From Narthecium ossifragum (Eukaryota; Streptophyta; Magnoliopsida; Dioscoreales; Nartheciaceae), in NCBI GenBank assembly GCA_963920575.1, contig OY986964.1:11964663-12028662 (forward strand): a stretch of DNA of 64,000 nt, in the 5' to 3' direction. The translations under genes were made by a program, and so were the position numbers. Shown piece by piece: positions 31,303 through 43,319 of this stretch. Position 1 is the first letter of the stretch. Every line of letters starts with the position of its first letter. Under the pieces are notes generated by a model. The model was not told the origin of the DNA, did no database searches, and saw only the letters and a list, made by a program, of their open reading frames with translations.

Positions 31303-33781
31303 TCGCGCCCCGGCCCAGAAAACCCATCCGGACCGGGACACGAGGGGGAAAGATCCTACATCTACTGGCAACAAGCTGGCGGAACAGATACAAGAATAAA
31401 CAAAGACAAAAGTAATCTAACCATTACTGAACCAAAACTGTATTTACAACAATATTTACATATAACAGGGTTATACAAAATTACATCATCGGAGGCATCC
31501 GCAAAAGTACAGTAGAACCGTCCTGGCCCTCAAACATGGTCTGCTGGTGACGCGCTACCGTAGGACGAACACCTGGGGCCCACAGGAGAAGCGCTGGTAC
31601 CCGCACCTGCAAACATCACGGTCCAGGTAGGAATGAGTAAAAAGCTTAGTAGGGTTCTACTCTACGACACACACAAGGAAGGCGACTCCAACCGTACTAA
31701 CTCTGTGCCAAGTGCTAAGGCTTGCCAAGGACCCCATAAATCCTGTCAATAACCCGAAGGGCACCTGTCCAAAGTACGTCCTCCGATGGCCACTACTCAA
31801 GGGTGGTCCTCCTCTGATAGTCCCTGATACAGGGTGGACATGACGCTACCCGTAGGACACCCCTCTCCAAGCGAGACCTCCACACTTGGCGGAACAACCA
31901 TGGTTACGACATCCATCTCTCAGCACTCCAAGCACAGAGTCAGTACAACCCCTAAACTCCAAATCAAAAGCTCAGAGCCAACCAGAGAGCCCACAAATCC
32001 CCTCGATACCCCTAGGGTTCCTGTCCATAGTACGTCCTCCGATGGCCACTGTTCAAGGGTTGGGCTTTCTGCGATAATCCCAGAAACAGGGTGGACAATG
32101 ACGATACCAGTAGGACACCCATGCCGGGGTAACGACAACCACCACTTAGCTATTGATACTGGAGTATTAGGGACAACCCCAAACCCACGCCCTAGCCTAA
32201 CATGCCTCTAATGCGCAGGAAAGCAAGACAATTATAAAACAGAATAAACAGGCAGCAAAAAATAGCAATATTAACAGACAGATAATAAAGCAGTAAAGCA
32301 GATAAGTAAAACAGTAAAGCATGCAACAAACAAGACTGTATAAGCAAGCAAATAATATAACAATATAAACAAACATCAGTTATAGCAATATCACTAACAT
32401 GCCATTCCTGGTTGCCCTCAGATACTGTTCCTGGGAAACCCTGGATCGATCCAAATGTACCCATGGATCGATCCGACAGCCCTCAATGAACAGACCATCT
32501 TGGTACAACCTGGATCGATCCAACATATCCACGGATCGATCTTACCTGAAGTCGGATCGATCCAACTTGCATGGATCGATCCCACTAAGTAGTCCGATCG
32601 ATCGGACTCGCAGTCCGATCGATCCCAACTCAGAAGGCCCAAGAACAAAAACAATATTCTCTACACAGCAGCTGTTTGATCCGTCGATCCGACGTCCAAC
32701 CGACGTCGGATTTGGGATCCAAGCTAGTATCCAGTAGATCTATATGCATGGATCATCATATCCAAAATCCAGATTCATCCAACGGTTAGATTAACAGGAA
32801 AACACTAATCAAAACCGCTAATCAAAACTAACTTACCAATTAATTGCTGCAACGCATCCCTCCAGTAATCAATTCATAATAATTCATAGGAAAATCGTAA
32901 AAATACGAAATAAGTTGGAATGGAAAGCTAACTACGAGATCTACAACTCTTATTCTCATTAAAACCCAAGATCATGCACGTACAAGCCGGAAAACTCGCC
33001 GCAAGGCGGCTGTTCTTCATGAACAGCAGAAAATCGGAAAATCTGAGATTAATCATGCATAAATCCTACTCAAATCTCAACCAAAGATCATGAAACTTAT
33101 ATCAATAATTCTACTAGGCAAGATGCATCCATTAACATGAAGATTAACAGATCCAACGGTTGGATTAGGAGAATCCCATTAAACTAGTTACGTAGGTAGA
33201 ACACCTACCGAAACCGCTAATCCCTGGTTGATTGCTCGCTAACCAGCTGCTAACCAAGCTCCAACCCACGTCAGCGATCGACCTCACGTCGCCACGAATC
33301 CAACGAGCTTTCAAGCTCCCAAAATGGTGGTCGGAGGAAGAAGAACGGCGACGAACGAGATGGCTGCCGGGAAGAAAACAGAGCAAGCTCTGCTTGCGGG
33401 AAGAAGAAGAAGGAAAGGAGAAGAAGAGAAGAGAAGAGAAGGAAGGGAAGAAGAAGAAAAGTCCGGGGGAAAGCCGGGAATGCCGGGGAAAAGGGGAAGA
33501 GGCCATCCCCTCCCTGACTCGCGGAGGAAAACAGCGCCGACTCACTCACGAGTCCGAGCGATCAATCGCTCACGGGCCGCCAGCTGCCCAAAAGCAAGCT
33601 TTTGCGCGCTCGAGCTGGGATCTTCCGATCCCGGGTCCACCTAGCCATTCTATTCAAACACATACACCAAAACATGGTCTATGTGTGCACATGGGTGTGA
33701 AACAAACCAACAATGTGCAATTTACCAAATTGCCCTTGTGGTCAACAACGAGCCACAGGAATAGAGGGACGGGTCCTCACA
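31303..33781 (-). mobile_element. Solo LTR inserted in another LTR (minus strand)
   Basis: Plus-strand ends are TGTCGCGCCCCGGCCC and GGACGGGTCCTCACA, the reverse of superfamily LTR ends, with perfect TSD GTTTC (31,298-31,302; 33,782-33,786). On its own strand it carries the 5' block (GGGCAATTTGGTAAATTGC), hairpin at 33192-33208, palindromic words TGGATCGATCCA and GTCCGATCGATC (32,442-32,630), and TTTGCAGGTGCGGG near 31,610-31,623. 2,479 bp, no internal region. Confidence 0.9.
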
Positions 33782-34034
33782 GTTTCACACCTACGTGTGC
33801 ACACACTGACCATGTTTGTGGTAATGCTTGGCTAGAATGGTTAGTGAGACCCGGGATCGAAAGATCCGGGCTTGGGCTTGAGTTCTAGCGCAAGTCTAGC
33901 TTTCTACACCTAAAGGATCGATCCTTCCTTGCTAGAAGATCGATCTTTTGGTGCCAGAAAGTCAAGGTGCGATCGTCATGAAGGATCGATCTTTGTCTAG
34001 GGAAAGATCGATCATTCATAAGTCGGTTCGTTTG

Positions 34035-34046
34035 CCTATAAAGTAG
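34035..34046 (+). promoter_or_regulatory. TATA box of LTR
   Basis: CCTATAAAGTAG, about 135 bases before the hairpin/donor-like site at 34171. Position matches the TATA-like boxes of sister LTRs. Confidence 0.55.
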
Positions 34047-35823
34047 ACGAGATCTTCTTCATTGAATCTTTTTGAAATTCGAAGATCTGGAGCTCAGATC
34101 TGTCGATTTTTGAAGGCATTTGAGGACAATCCAAGGCCTAGCAACTGGGATTGAAGCTGCTATTGCTTAGGTAGGGATCCTACCTACAATCTTTTCTAGT
34201 TTTTGGAGGTTTTTTCGGTTCGTGGTTGATCTTTTGCTTAGATATGTAGATATACATGTTGGTTTTCCATAACCTCACCGGTTTTGGACTCGTCGTCCAT
34301 CGTACTACCAGATCCCAAAGTTTTGTTGGATTTGGTAGAGTTTTCCGTTGGTATTTCTCGCCGGATGTACGCCGGAGAACACATCCGGATTGATCCTTCT
34401 AGAGGAAGGATCGATCCCTCTGGGTTGGTCATGCTGCACCCGATGAAGGATCGATCCTCTGCTTGGAGAAGATCTTCCTAGGAGGAAGGATCGATCTTTC
34501 TTGGCGCGACAAGAAGGGCGCCCTTTGTCTCAAGAAAGATCGATCTTCCTGGGAGGAAGGATCGATCTTCTTTAGCTTGACAGTGAGGGAAGGCTCTATG
34601 TTACTTGAAAGATCGATCTTTTCTTAGGAAAGGATCGATCCTTTAGTAGCAGAGTGGATTTTTCATGGCTTTTGCCCGCGGGGCTTAGTATGTCGGTTTT
34701 CCTTATTGCTTTATACCTTGTACGTACGTTTATGCATGTTAGCCCTATAATAGGGCAGTGGTGAACCGGGGGAGTGATGACTCCCGGGATGTTTAGAATA
34801 AACGGGCGGGTAGCCCTTTCGCTTTCCTTAGCCTAGCATGCCGGCGTGTGCCGAGGGCTTTATCTGTGATATCCATGAGCTGTTGTTTGCGGGGCTGCTT
34901 CCCGATGCAGGTGTTGTGGTGGACTGCTGACAGTTGGTAGTGGTACCACTGTAGCAGCTCCTAGACCTTAATTACCTGTTTACCACCCCGGGGTCGGCTG
35001 TGTGTTGTGCCCAGACCTTACTTATTATATCATCACATTTGTTCCATGTTTATCTGTATCTTTCATGCGTGTGAAATCATAGCATGCATTGTTTGTGCAT
35101 TAGTTGCATAAGGGTAGGGCGCTGGCGATGGGTTGATCGCCGATCCGGGGCTTTCGGGTAGTCCGGATCTAGCTCTAGGACCGTCGCGGGTAGCTTGGTC
35201 CAGGACTCGATTTTGTAGTATTCAGTCGATATTGATGATAGGGTTAGATGGCATGAATACTTGTGGTTTGATATTTAGAGGTCGTGTCGACTCCAAGTGG
35301 TATCTGAGGTGTAGCCAAAGTCCGGTGTTCTTAAACTCTTGGGAGGAGGAGTGCCTGCCCAGCGGTGTCCTGGCCCGCCAAACAGTGTTCTGTGTCCTGT
35401 TGAGAGTATGCAGTGTTTTGGGCCTGCGTTCACGGACTTCTGGTAGGGTTATGGGACCCTTGTATACACCTAGGATAGACTTGGGGGCGGCACTGTTGTG
35501 TTCCCTTCCTTGTGAGGGTCGCAGTGTAGTGTCGATGCTGAGCTTAGTGCTCACTCTTACCCGGGCTGCGTTTTGCAGGTGCTGGCGCTAGCTCTTCTTC
35601 GGTCGCCCCTACCGGGCCAGTGTTTCGTGACGTGGCGGCGTTTGGCGGTGCTTGAGGAGCAGTAATTTATCTTCCTGTACCCTTTGTTTAGTTAGCCTCA
35701 TACGAGAGAGGAATTGTATAACTTTTACCATGTTGAGGATTTGTATATATTCAATTTCAGTCTTTGAGGTTTGTAATTATATGTTAATACAGGATGATTA
35801 TGAATTGCTAGGAAGACCACTAT

Positions 35824-36158
35824 TGTAACACCCCGGCCCTCCACTGGGCCCCGGCTCCAGGTCCGACCAGGATCCACCCGATGGCCCCACCCGACACAAT
35901 ATTGTCCGCTTTTGGCTCACCGCGAAAATATGGGAAAACTTCCCAATAGGTCGAGCATGCTTAACCATGGAGTTTTTCTGACGGATCACTGCCAGCACGG
36001 CTTTAAAACGCGTTGTATCTATTAAGGGCTTACTATATACTTATATCGAACCCCAGAGCATACCTAGGCGTTGTGGGATTGCTTACCCGCCTACCCGACT
36101 CAGCCCCGCCCTCCAAGCGAAGGCATCTTGTCCCACGGTAGACCCAGCGGGCCTCACA
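35824..36158 (-). mobile_element. 335-bp solo LTR or TRIM-like element
   Basis: On the minus strand it starts TGTGAGGCCCGCTGGG and ends GGGCCGGGGTGTTACA, with perfect TSD ACTAT (35,819-35,823; 36,159-36,163). The ends resemble gypsy LTR termini, but the body is unlike the 2.5-kb LTRs around it and is only 335 bp. It could be a solo LTR of a short-LTR gypsy family or of a TRIM. No ORF. Confidence 0.8.
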
Positions 36159-36263
36159 ACTATGATTAGAGGGAAACATCACCAAAATTTTCATAGTAGG
36201 TTAGGTTCCGGTTCGCGTCACCCGGCCCGGTTGGGTCTACGTGGGTCAGGGCGCGACACATAA

Positions 36264-36727
36264 CCTAGCAAAGCCTTCCGCTGTCGCGCCGGCTCAGAGG
36301 ATGATGAGGATTCGAGGAGATCAATAAAATCACATGATAAACATTTCCAATCGCGGCTTCATGATCTCCAATCAGTGGTGTTAAAAGAACAAAGATAACT
36401 AAATAAATATGATAAACTTTTCCATTTTAATTTATGCTTATTACTAATAAATCAATAAAATCACATATAAAATTAGCCAAATCATAATCAAAAGAGATAT
36501 TGATCAATTGTGATCATAATATACTGATATCATTGTCTTGACAAATAAAACTATACAAGAACTTCCACGACTGCCCTACACGAATTTCATACTTTGAAAT
36601 TGTTGCACGATAACTTTATTGACAACGAAATTAAATTCATCTCCAATGTACATGACAAAATAATCATTCATTCACTAATAGAAGAATTTTTTTTATTTGC
36701 TGAGAGAGAGAGAGAGAGAGAGAGAGG
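36264..36727 (-). other. LINE continuation, then AT-rich DNA and a GA microsatellite
   Basis: The first ~60 bases continue the minus-strand LINE frame (KALLGYG). Beyond that the LINE reading is lost and the DNA is AT-rich with no gene. A (GA)n simple repeat occupies 36,702-36,727. Confidence 0.5.
36702..36727 (+). repeat. (GA)n microsatellite
   Basis: About 13 GA units at the boundary where the truncated LTR begins. Confidence 0.9.
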
Positions 36728-38209
36728 ACCAGTTGTGGATTCGGCAGGTCTGATGTAGAATATTTATGGTAGGGCAGTACGGTGGAGATCGATCCTGTTG
36801 GAGGACTGGTGTGGTTGCTTCCTAACTCAAGGAAGATCGATCTCATTGTTGCATGAGATCGATCTCCCTTGAGACAGCGAAGGTTTTTACTTGTTTTAAA
36901 TGCAGTTTTGCCCACGGGGTGCGCATACAAGTTGTTTTTGACGGTTTTTCCCTCGGGGCTTACCATGATACTTATCCTGCTGGTTTGTTTACTATTTTGT
37001 GGTTGAACCGGGAGAGCGATGACCTCTCGGGATGTATAGAATAAATGGGCTGACAGTATGCCCTTTAACTGCTTTGTGGTGAACCGAAGGAGTCATGACC
37101 CTCAGGAGTGATAGTATAAATGGGCCGAAGGTGTGCCCTTGTTGTGCTGTTTGTTACTGCCTTCCCTACTCATATCCTGCCCTGCTTTCTGCGCATTAGA
37201 CATGCTAGGTTATACTGGGTGGAGTTGACCCGTGAACTTCGGTGATCAATAGCTAAGTGGTGAATGTCGTTACCCCGACTCGTGTCCCCATGCTGGTGTC
37301 CAGTATGGGTGAGGGTGTCCTACATGTATCGTCTGGCCCACCCTGTGTCAGGGACCGTCGGAGGTAGCTCAGTCCTCGAGCAGTGGCTATCGGAGGGACA
37401 TATGTTGGACAGGAACCCTGGGGGGGGAGAGCATCGATGGGATCGATGGACTCTCTGGCTAGACTTAGTTTTTGGTCGGGAGTTAGGGGTCGTGTTGGCT
37501 TTGCTGCTTGGAGTACTGAGAGATGGTAGTCTTAACCACGGTCGTTCCGCCAAGTGTGGAGATCCCGCTTGGAGAAGGGTGTCCTACCAGTAGCGCCATG
37601 TCCACCCTGTGACAAGGATTGTCGGAGTTGTCCTCCCCTGAGCAGTGGTTGTCGGAGGGGCGTACTTGGGACAGGAGTCCTTCGAGTTATTGATGGGATT
37701 TATGGGATCCTTGGCAAGCCTCAGTACTTAGCACAGAGTTGGTTCGTTTGGGTTTGCCTTCTTAGCGAGAGTGGTAGAGTAGAACCCTGCTGAGCTGTTG
37801 CTCATTCCTACCTGGACTGTGTTGTTTGCAGGTGCAGGTCCCAGCTCCTCTCCGGTGCTTTCCCCTCGGTCGTCTCGTGGCAGCGCGCCGGCTCCTGGCC
37901 ATGTCTGAGGGTCAGGAGGGCTTTGTTTGTGCCTTTGCTGAGACCCCGGTGGGTGTTGTAGTTTTTGGGGACTGTTGTTGATCCCTTGTAAGCTTGTTGT
38001 ACTAGAACCCTTGTGTAACTCTGTTATATCTGTTTTGTAATAGATATTAATAGATGTTATTAAGTTTGCTTCCGCCTTGTGCTTGTTGTTAGCTGTTTCC
38101 GCCAGCTATGTGTTAGTCTCAACTGTTTCCGCCAGTTGAGGCTAGTGGTCATTGGTTCTTCCCCCTCGTGTCCCGGCCCAGTTTGGCGTCCGCGGGTCGG
38201 GGCGCGACA
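36728..38209 (+). mobile_element. 5'-truncated LTR of the same superfamily
   Basis: The right end CGGGTCGGGGCGCGACA and the acceptor-like GTTTGCAGGTGCAGG (about 37,823) are superfamily marks. Words GAGATCGATCC and GAGATCGATCTC (36,786-36,870) form its palindrome array. A segment GTGAACCG...GAATAAATGGGC is duplicated in tandem (about 37,003-37,065 and 37,076-37,140). The 5' third, including the promoter and hairpin, is missing, so no TSD can be read. Confidence 0.75.
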
Positions 38210-38937
38210 CAGTACTTGCCATAATAAATCGTGGTCGTGGATCTCTATTCACTTACAGAGAGCGTATGAGGACTTGCCCCTCTACTCCTGGGTTGACCGG
38301 CTGGGTCAGACCCGTGGCTCGTTTGTTTGTTTCGCGTCGAGCGCGCGATCCGGTGGATCACATTGTTTCTTGAACCACAAGGGCAATTTGGTAAATTGCG
38401 CCTTGTTGGTTTGTTTCACACCCGCGTGTACACACACAACTTCTGATTGATGATTGTGTTTGATTAGATCCGCTTAGGAGATTTTTGACCTGTGGATCGA
38501 TCCAAGCTAGTGTGGGATTGATCCAGCCAGTCTTGGATCGATCCGACTTGGTGTTGGATCGATCCGGGACTGTAGCAGGTCAGTGTCTTCCTTTGCGAGG
38601 ACGGTCGCCGTTGGCCGTCGCTCTCCCCTGTCAGAAGGGGAGAACTTTCTGTGAGGACCTGTACCTCCAACCTGGTCCGACCGCGTTAGGTCGAGGGTCT
38701 GGGTTTGTGGTTTGGCTCGGTTGGCCTTGGGATGCGATCGGTTGATCGCATCGTTGCCTTTGACCCCAGTGGCATTTTGGTAAATATGCTCCTTGGTGGT
38801 CAGTTTCAGACCCGCGTTGCACACATGGTCTTTGATTGATGTATGTGTTTGATTAGAACCTTTAGGGCACTTCCGATCGGAAGATCGGAGCTCGATCGGG
38901 AAAGATCGAATCGGACGGCTGTGATGGATTCCAGCTT

Positions 38938-38948
38938 TCTATTTAAGC
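38938..38948 (+). promoter_or_regulatory. TATA-like box of nested solo LTR
   Basis: TCTATTTAAGC followed by a CT-rich leader (38,950-39,010) and the hairpin/donor-like site 170 bases downstream. Confidence 0.5.
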
Positions 38949-39478
38949 TCCTTCTTTCTCTTTCTTTCCTTCTTTCCTTCTCCTGCCGTTCTCCTTCTTC
39001 TCTCTCCCCTGCGGCTGGGTGCTAGGGCATCGGAGTGTGGATTTCGAGAAGCGGCTTCCGGAGATCGGAGTTGGGGGATGCGTGGAGGAGCTGCCCTATC
39101 TCTTCAAGTAGGTGTTTCTACCTCGATCTTAGGATCGGGTTCTCCTAGGATCGGTTTAATGCCTTTTCGCTGTAAAAGTACTTGTTACAATGCTATGTAG
39201 CTCATTGTGTATGTAATGTGAATGATTTGAAGTATTTCTATCTCGCGATTTCCGTATTCCAACGGCTGGTTTCCGTATTATCGCCGTTTTGTCGGTTTTC
39301 GTCCATTTGGACCTAGATAGGAGATTTAACCATAAAAAATGTGATTTCTTTACACCATTGGATTCCCCATCGAGAATTACACTTGCTTGCAAAATCTCAT
39401 TGTTTTCCAACTTGATTTGATCCTTGAAATCAAAGAAATTGGATTTCCGGCACTGTTCTAATGAACTGTGCCTCAGGC

Positions 39479-39875
39479 TCGACGGTCGATCGGTACATCG
39501 ACCGTCAAGTATTGATTTGCATCTTTCGGGCCTGACGGTCGACCGTGGCATCGACCGTGGCCTCACGGTCGACCATCGGATCGACCGTCACATCGACCAT
39601 CGCATCAACCGTCGGGCTCTGTCGGGATTTTAGCCTCCCAGGGTCGATGCATGGATCGACCGCGGGATCTTCTATGTTCGCCATTTACCTGACGGTCGAC
39701 CGTCGGATCGACCGTCGCATCGACCGTCAGGCGTTATTTGGTTTTGGGCTTCCCAGGGTCGATGAGTGGATCGACCGTCGCCCCTTTGGTTTTCTTCGCC
39801 TTGGTCTCACGGTCGACCGTCGGATCGACCGTGACATCGACCGTGGCCTCACAGTCGACCGTCGGATCGACCGTG
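39479..39875. repeat. Palindrome array GTCGACCGTC in nested LTR
   Basis: GACGGTCGAT...ATCGACCGTC opens the array, as in the gypsy LTRs. It continues with many GGTCGACCGT and GGATCGACCGT words, including CATCGACCGTGGCCTCACGG phrases similar to the 42-bp unit of the full element. Confidence 0.8.
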
Positions 39876-42160
39876 GGCCCTTGAACATGGTTTTATGGCC
39901 TTTCTTGGATGGTTTTCAATCGTGATTGATCTTTAAATATGTTGGGAAGTTTACAAGAGGATTTTGCAGGGTTTTCAAAGGATTTCTATCGAGTTTGAGG
40001 ATCGATTCGAGTAATTCTCTTTTTGGGCAAATCTATGGTTTTGATTGCATTTAATACATGTTGGTTGTAGTTAAATGCTTAGTTGATTGCCTAACCATTA
40101 GCTAGCTATGAGTGCTAGCTAATGAGGAATTGTGGAACCTTAACCTGTTGCCGGCGAGTGCCGATGGCTATTGTATAACTGTGGCCAGTTACCTGCGAGT
40201 AACTGTGGAACCTTAGTCTGTCAGGTGCAAGAGAGCACTGAAGACTATTGTATATCTGTATTCGTGCTTTGCTCAGATGTTTGTTTGGTTAGCATAGATA
40301 TACTGTTTTTGAGGCCTTTGCTATGCTTACCCTTTTGGCTAGCTATAAGCTATGCCTAGTCCTGTATGATTAATGACATCTTGTTGCATGCTTATATCGT
40401 GTTATCTGTGCCTGAGCATTGCATGCATCTTGATTGCATTAGAGGCATATGAGGTTAGGCGGGCGATGGGTTGATCGCCGATCCGAGGCTCTCGGGTAGC
40501 TCGTATCTAGCCTTAGGACCGCGGCTGGGTTGTCAGGATTAGGGTGTGATTGTATAATCAGAACCTCATGTGTTGAGGATTTGCGATAGTTGACTCTGAT
40601 CTTTGCTTGAGGTTTAGAGGTCGTGTTGGTCTCCCAAGGCCAAGGGCTAAGGATGGTTGTCGATGCCCCTGACATGGTCCCCAGGCAGTGGCTTCCTGCT
40701 GGGTAAGGGTGATCCTATTGATTCTGGTTCTCTGTTTCCTCCCAGCGTGTTTGGTTGATGTATCCCAGCGTGGTCGGTTGAGAAGAGTAGGATCCCTTGG
40801 GGAGCCGACATGGGTTTTGGGACCCCGTGGCATCCGTTAAACTTGAGCTGAGAGACAACACTGTTGTTGTTTTCCTCCCTTCTGTGTGCCGTAGAGTAGA
40901 ACCCTACTGAGCTTATCGCTCACTCCTACCCGGGCTGCGTTTGCAGGTGCAGGCGCCAGTGCTTCTTCAGTAGAGCCGGTGGGATCAGCTTTTGGTGGCG
41001 CGACTACGCCCAGAGGTGCTTGAGGTTGCTGGAGGATAATATGTTGTACTTTTGGATAATTTCATATGTTGTAAACATTTTGAGGACTTTTGGGATTATT
41101 TGTATAATATCTTTTCCTTAGAAGATTTTGTATCAAATCTTGTATCAGTACAACTTGATGTATATTTATGAATTGAATTGTTGTTTCACCTCTGGAATAT
41201 AAAATTGTTTAAGTTTATCTATAATTCCGCATTGTATCGCGCCACTTGGAGATGAATAGTGATAGGAACCCTCACGCCTCGTCCTGGATGGGTTTTCTGG
41301 GTCGGGGTGTGACACTTTCCCTCCCCTCCTTTCTCGGCTTTCCCCTTCCCCTTTCTTCCTCTTCTCCTTCTCCTTCCTCTTCCTTCTCCTTCCTTCTTCT
41401 TTCTTCTTCCCGCAAGCTCTGCTTCCTCTGTTTTTCCCGGCAACCACTTCTTCTTCTTCGTTCTCCCTCCTCCGGTTACCGTTTTGAGCGTTTGAAGGCT
41501 CGTTGGATTCGTGGCGACGTGAGGAAGATCCATGGTGTGGTTTGGAACCTTGTTGGTGACTGGTTTGTGAGGGGATCAACCAAGAATTGCGTTTCTGGTA
41601 GGTGTTCTACCTACGTGAGTTGTTTAATGGGTTTCTCTTAATCTAACCGTTAGATCTCGTAGTTCTTTGTGTTGTTGGCTTCCTCTTGCTTAGTATAATT
41701 TCTTGTATAAGTTTCATAAGCTTTCGTTTAGATTTTAGTAGGATTTAAGCATGTTTAATCTCGGATTTTCCGGTTTCTGCTGTTCTTGAAGAACAGCCGG
41801 TTTATGGCGCGTGTTCCGGTTTGTACAAGCATGATATTGACTTATAATGAACATAAGAGTTGTAGATCTTTGAATCTACTCTCAAACCCAACTGATTTTA
41901 TAATTTTCTGATTTTCGTACGATTTGTTATGAATTTATTACTGGAGGAATGCGTTGCAGCAAGTAATTGATAAGTTAGTTTGATTAGCGGTTTGATTAGT
42001 GTTTTTCCGTTAATGCCGTTGGATGTTTCTGAATTTTGGTTATTTTGATCCCGGCATGTTGGTCTACTGGAGTCTAAGTTGGATCTCGAATCCGACGTCG
42101 TTTGGATGTCGAATCGACGGGGTCAATTAGCTCTAGGTAGAGAATGTTTTGGTGTTTTAA

Positions 42161-42193
42161 ATAATATTATATGTTCGAAACATATAATATTAT
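42161..42193. repeat. Perfect 15-bp AT hairpin in LTR
   Basis: ATAATATTATATGTT, loop CGA, AACATATAATATTAT. A slightly decayed version (ATAATATTACATGC...AACATATAATATTAT) is at about 8,309-8,340 in the sister LTR, so the structure is ancestral to the subfamily. Confidence 0.85.
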
Positions 42194-43319
42194 ATTTTAC
42201 TGTTCATCGTCGTTTTCAGGGTTGCTTCCCGTTGCAGGAGTCCGCGGTTGACGGTCGGGGTACCGTCGTAATGCTGGGACCCGCTACGAATCGACTGGCA
42301 GCGGTATGTAGTACCGCTGCAGTGATCCAGTCGGACTTATATGATGTTTGTCATCCTGTTGCATGCTTTACTTCTTATCTGTGCATGTTTATAGCATGCA
42401 TTCTCTGTTGTGCATTAGTTGCCTTGGTTAGGGCGTGGGTGATCTGTGGGTCGCCGTCCCGAGGCTGGAAGCTCGGATTTAGCCCTAGGACCGGGGTTGG
42501 GTAGTTTGGACCCGGTTTGAATTGTAGTGTCCAGTCAAACTCGATGATAGACCTAGATGACTGGTACACATGTTGCTTGATGATTATAGAGGTCGTGTCG
42601 GCCTTGAGTCGGATGCTGAGGTGTAGCCGGTGTTCCACTGTGACGACTCTTGAGTAGATGAGTTACCTACTCCACGGTGCCATTTCCTGCCTGCAGTGTC
42701 GGGTCCCTACTTGTGAGTCTGCAGTGTTTGTTCATGCTTACTGAGTGTGACCCATCATGTGACCAGTCTTATGGAAGATGATGATCGTGGACCTTAGGGA
42801 CACGCGGTGGGGTTATGGGACCTCTGCATACACCCAGGTCTTACTTGAGGGCGACACTCTTGTGTTTCCCGCTTCCTTCTGTGTGGCGTAGTGTAGAACT
42901 CTGCTGAGTTTAGTGCTCACTCCTACCCGGGCTGCGTTTGCAGGTGCAGGCGTTCACTCTTCTTTGGTGGCCCCTACCGGGTAGTTGGTCGGCGGTACGG
43001 CGGCACCAGGCGGAGTCTTAGAGGTGATGATCTTTTACAGTTTTTAAACCTTGATTAGTTAGTCTCCTACGGGAGTATAAATGTTGTATTTGAATCTTCC
43101 CCTCTCCGAGAATATGTATATTAAATTCACTTGGGTTTTGTAATCTGAGGTTCGATGTTTATATATTTTAATTATGTCTTTTAAATTGAGGGTGTTTTGA
43201 TGAATTGCTGGGGAGACCAATAGGTTAGAGGGAACCCTCGCCAATCTTTTTCCGCGGTTTGTTAGGTTCCGGTTCGCATCGCCCGGCCTGGTTGGGCTTT
43301 CGCGGGTCAGGGTGCGACA

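Larger units (their letters stand above)
31218..36258 (+). mobile_element. Solo LTR (subfamily with GATCGATC words) carrying two further insertions
   Basis: Begins TGTGAGGACCCGTCCC and ends GGTCAGGGCGCGACA, flanked by perfect TSD CATAA (31,213-31,217; 36,259-36,263). The LTR is interrupted by a minus-strand LTR (31,303-33,781) and by a 335-bp element (35,824-36,158); without these it is about 2.2 kb. It has a TATA box at 34,035, hairpin GTAGGGATCCTACCTAC at 34171-34187, palindromic words AAGATCGATCTT and AGGATCGATCCT (33,915-34,015 and 34,390-34,640), the block GCTGGCGATGGGTTGATCG near 35,121, and TTTTGCAGGTGCTGG at 35571. Confidence 0.9.
38650..41314 (+). mobile_element. Solo LTR (subfamily A) nested in another LTR
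   Basis: TGTGAGGACCTG...GGGTGTGACA with perfect TSD CTTTC (38,645-38,649; 41,315-41,319). It is close to the solo LTR at 2,769: TATA-like TCTATTTAAGC at 38,938, hairpin GTAGGTGTTTCTACC at 39108, GTCGACCGTC array at about 39,480-39,870, acceptor-like TTTGCAGGTGCAGG at 40,939. Confidence 0.92.
38265..43319 (+). mobile_element. Solo LTR (subfamily B) split by an inserted LTR
   Basis: Starts TATGAGGACTTGCCCC (the usual TGTGAGG with one change) and ends GGTCAGGGTGCGACA; flanking pentamers GAGCG and GAGGG match at 4 of 5. It is interrupted at 38,650-41,314. Its own parts include words TGGATCGATCCA and TTGGATCGATCC (38,492-38,568), hairpin GTAGGTGTTCTACCTAC at 41598-41613, a 33-bp AT hairpin at 42,161, and TTTGCAGGTGCAGG near 42,937. 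Without the insert it is about 2.4 kb. Confidence 0.85.

Noticed and set aside
36702..36727. GA run as a polypurine tract of an LTR element
   Set aside because: It is a pure dinucleotide repeat and no LTR start (TG) follows; the LTR sequence next to it is internal, so this is a microsatellite at a truncation point.
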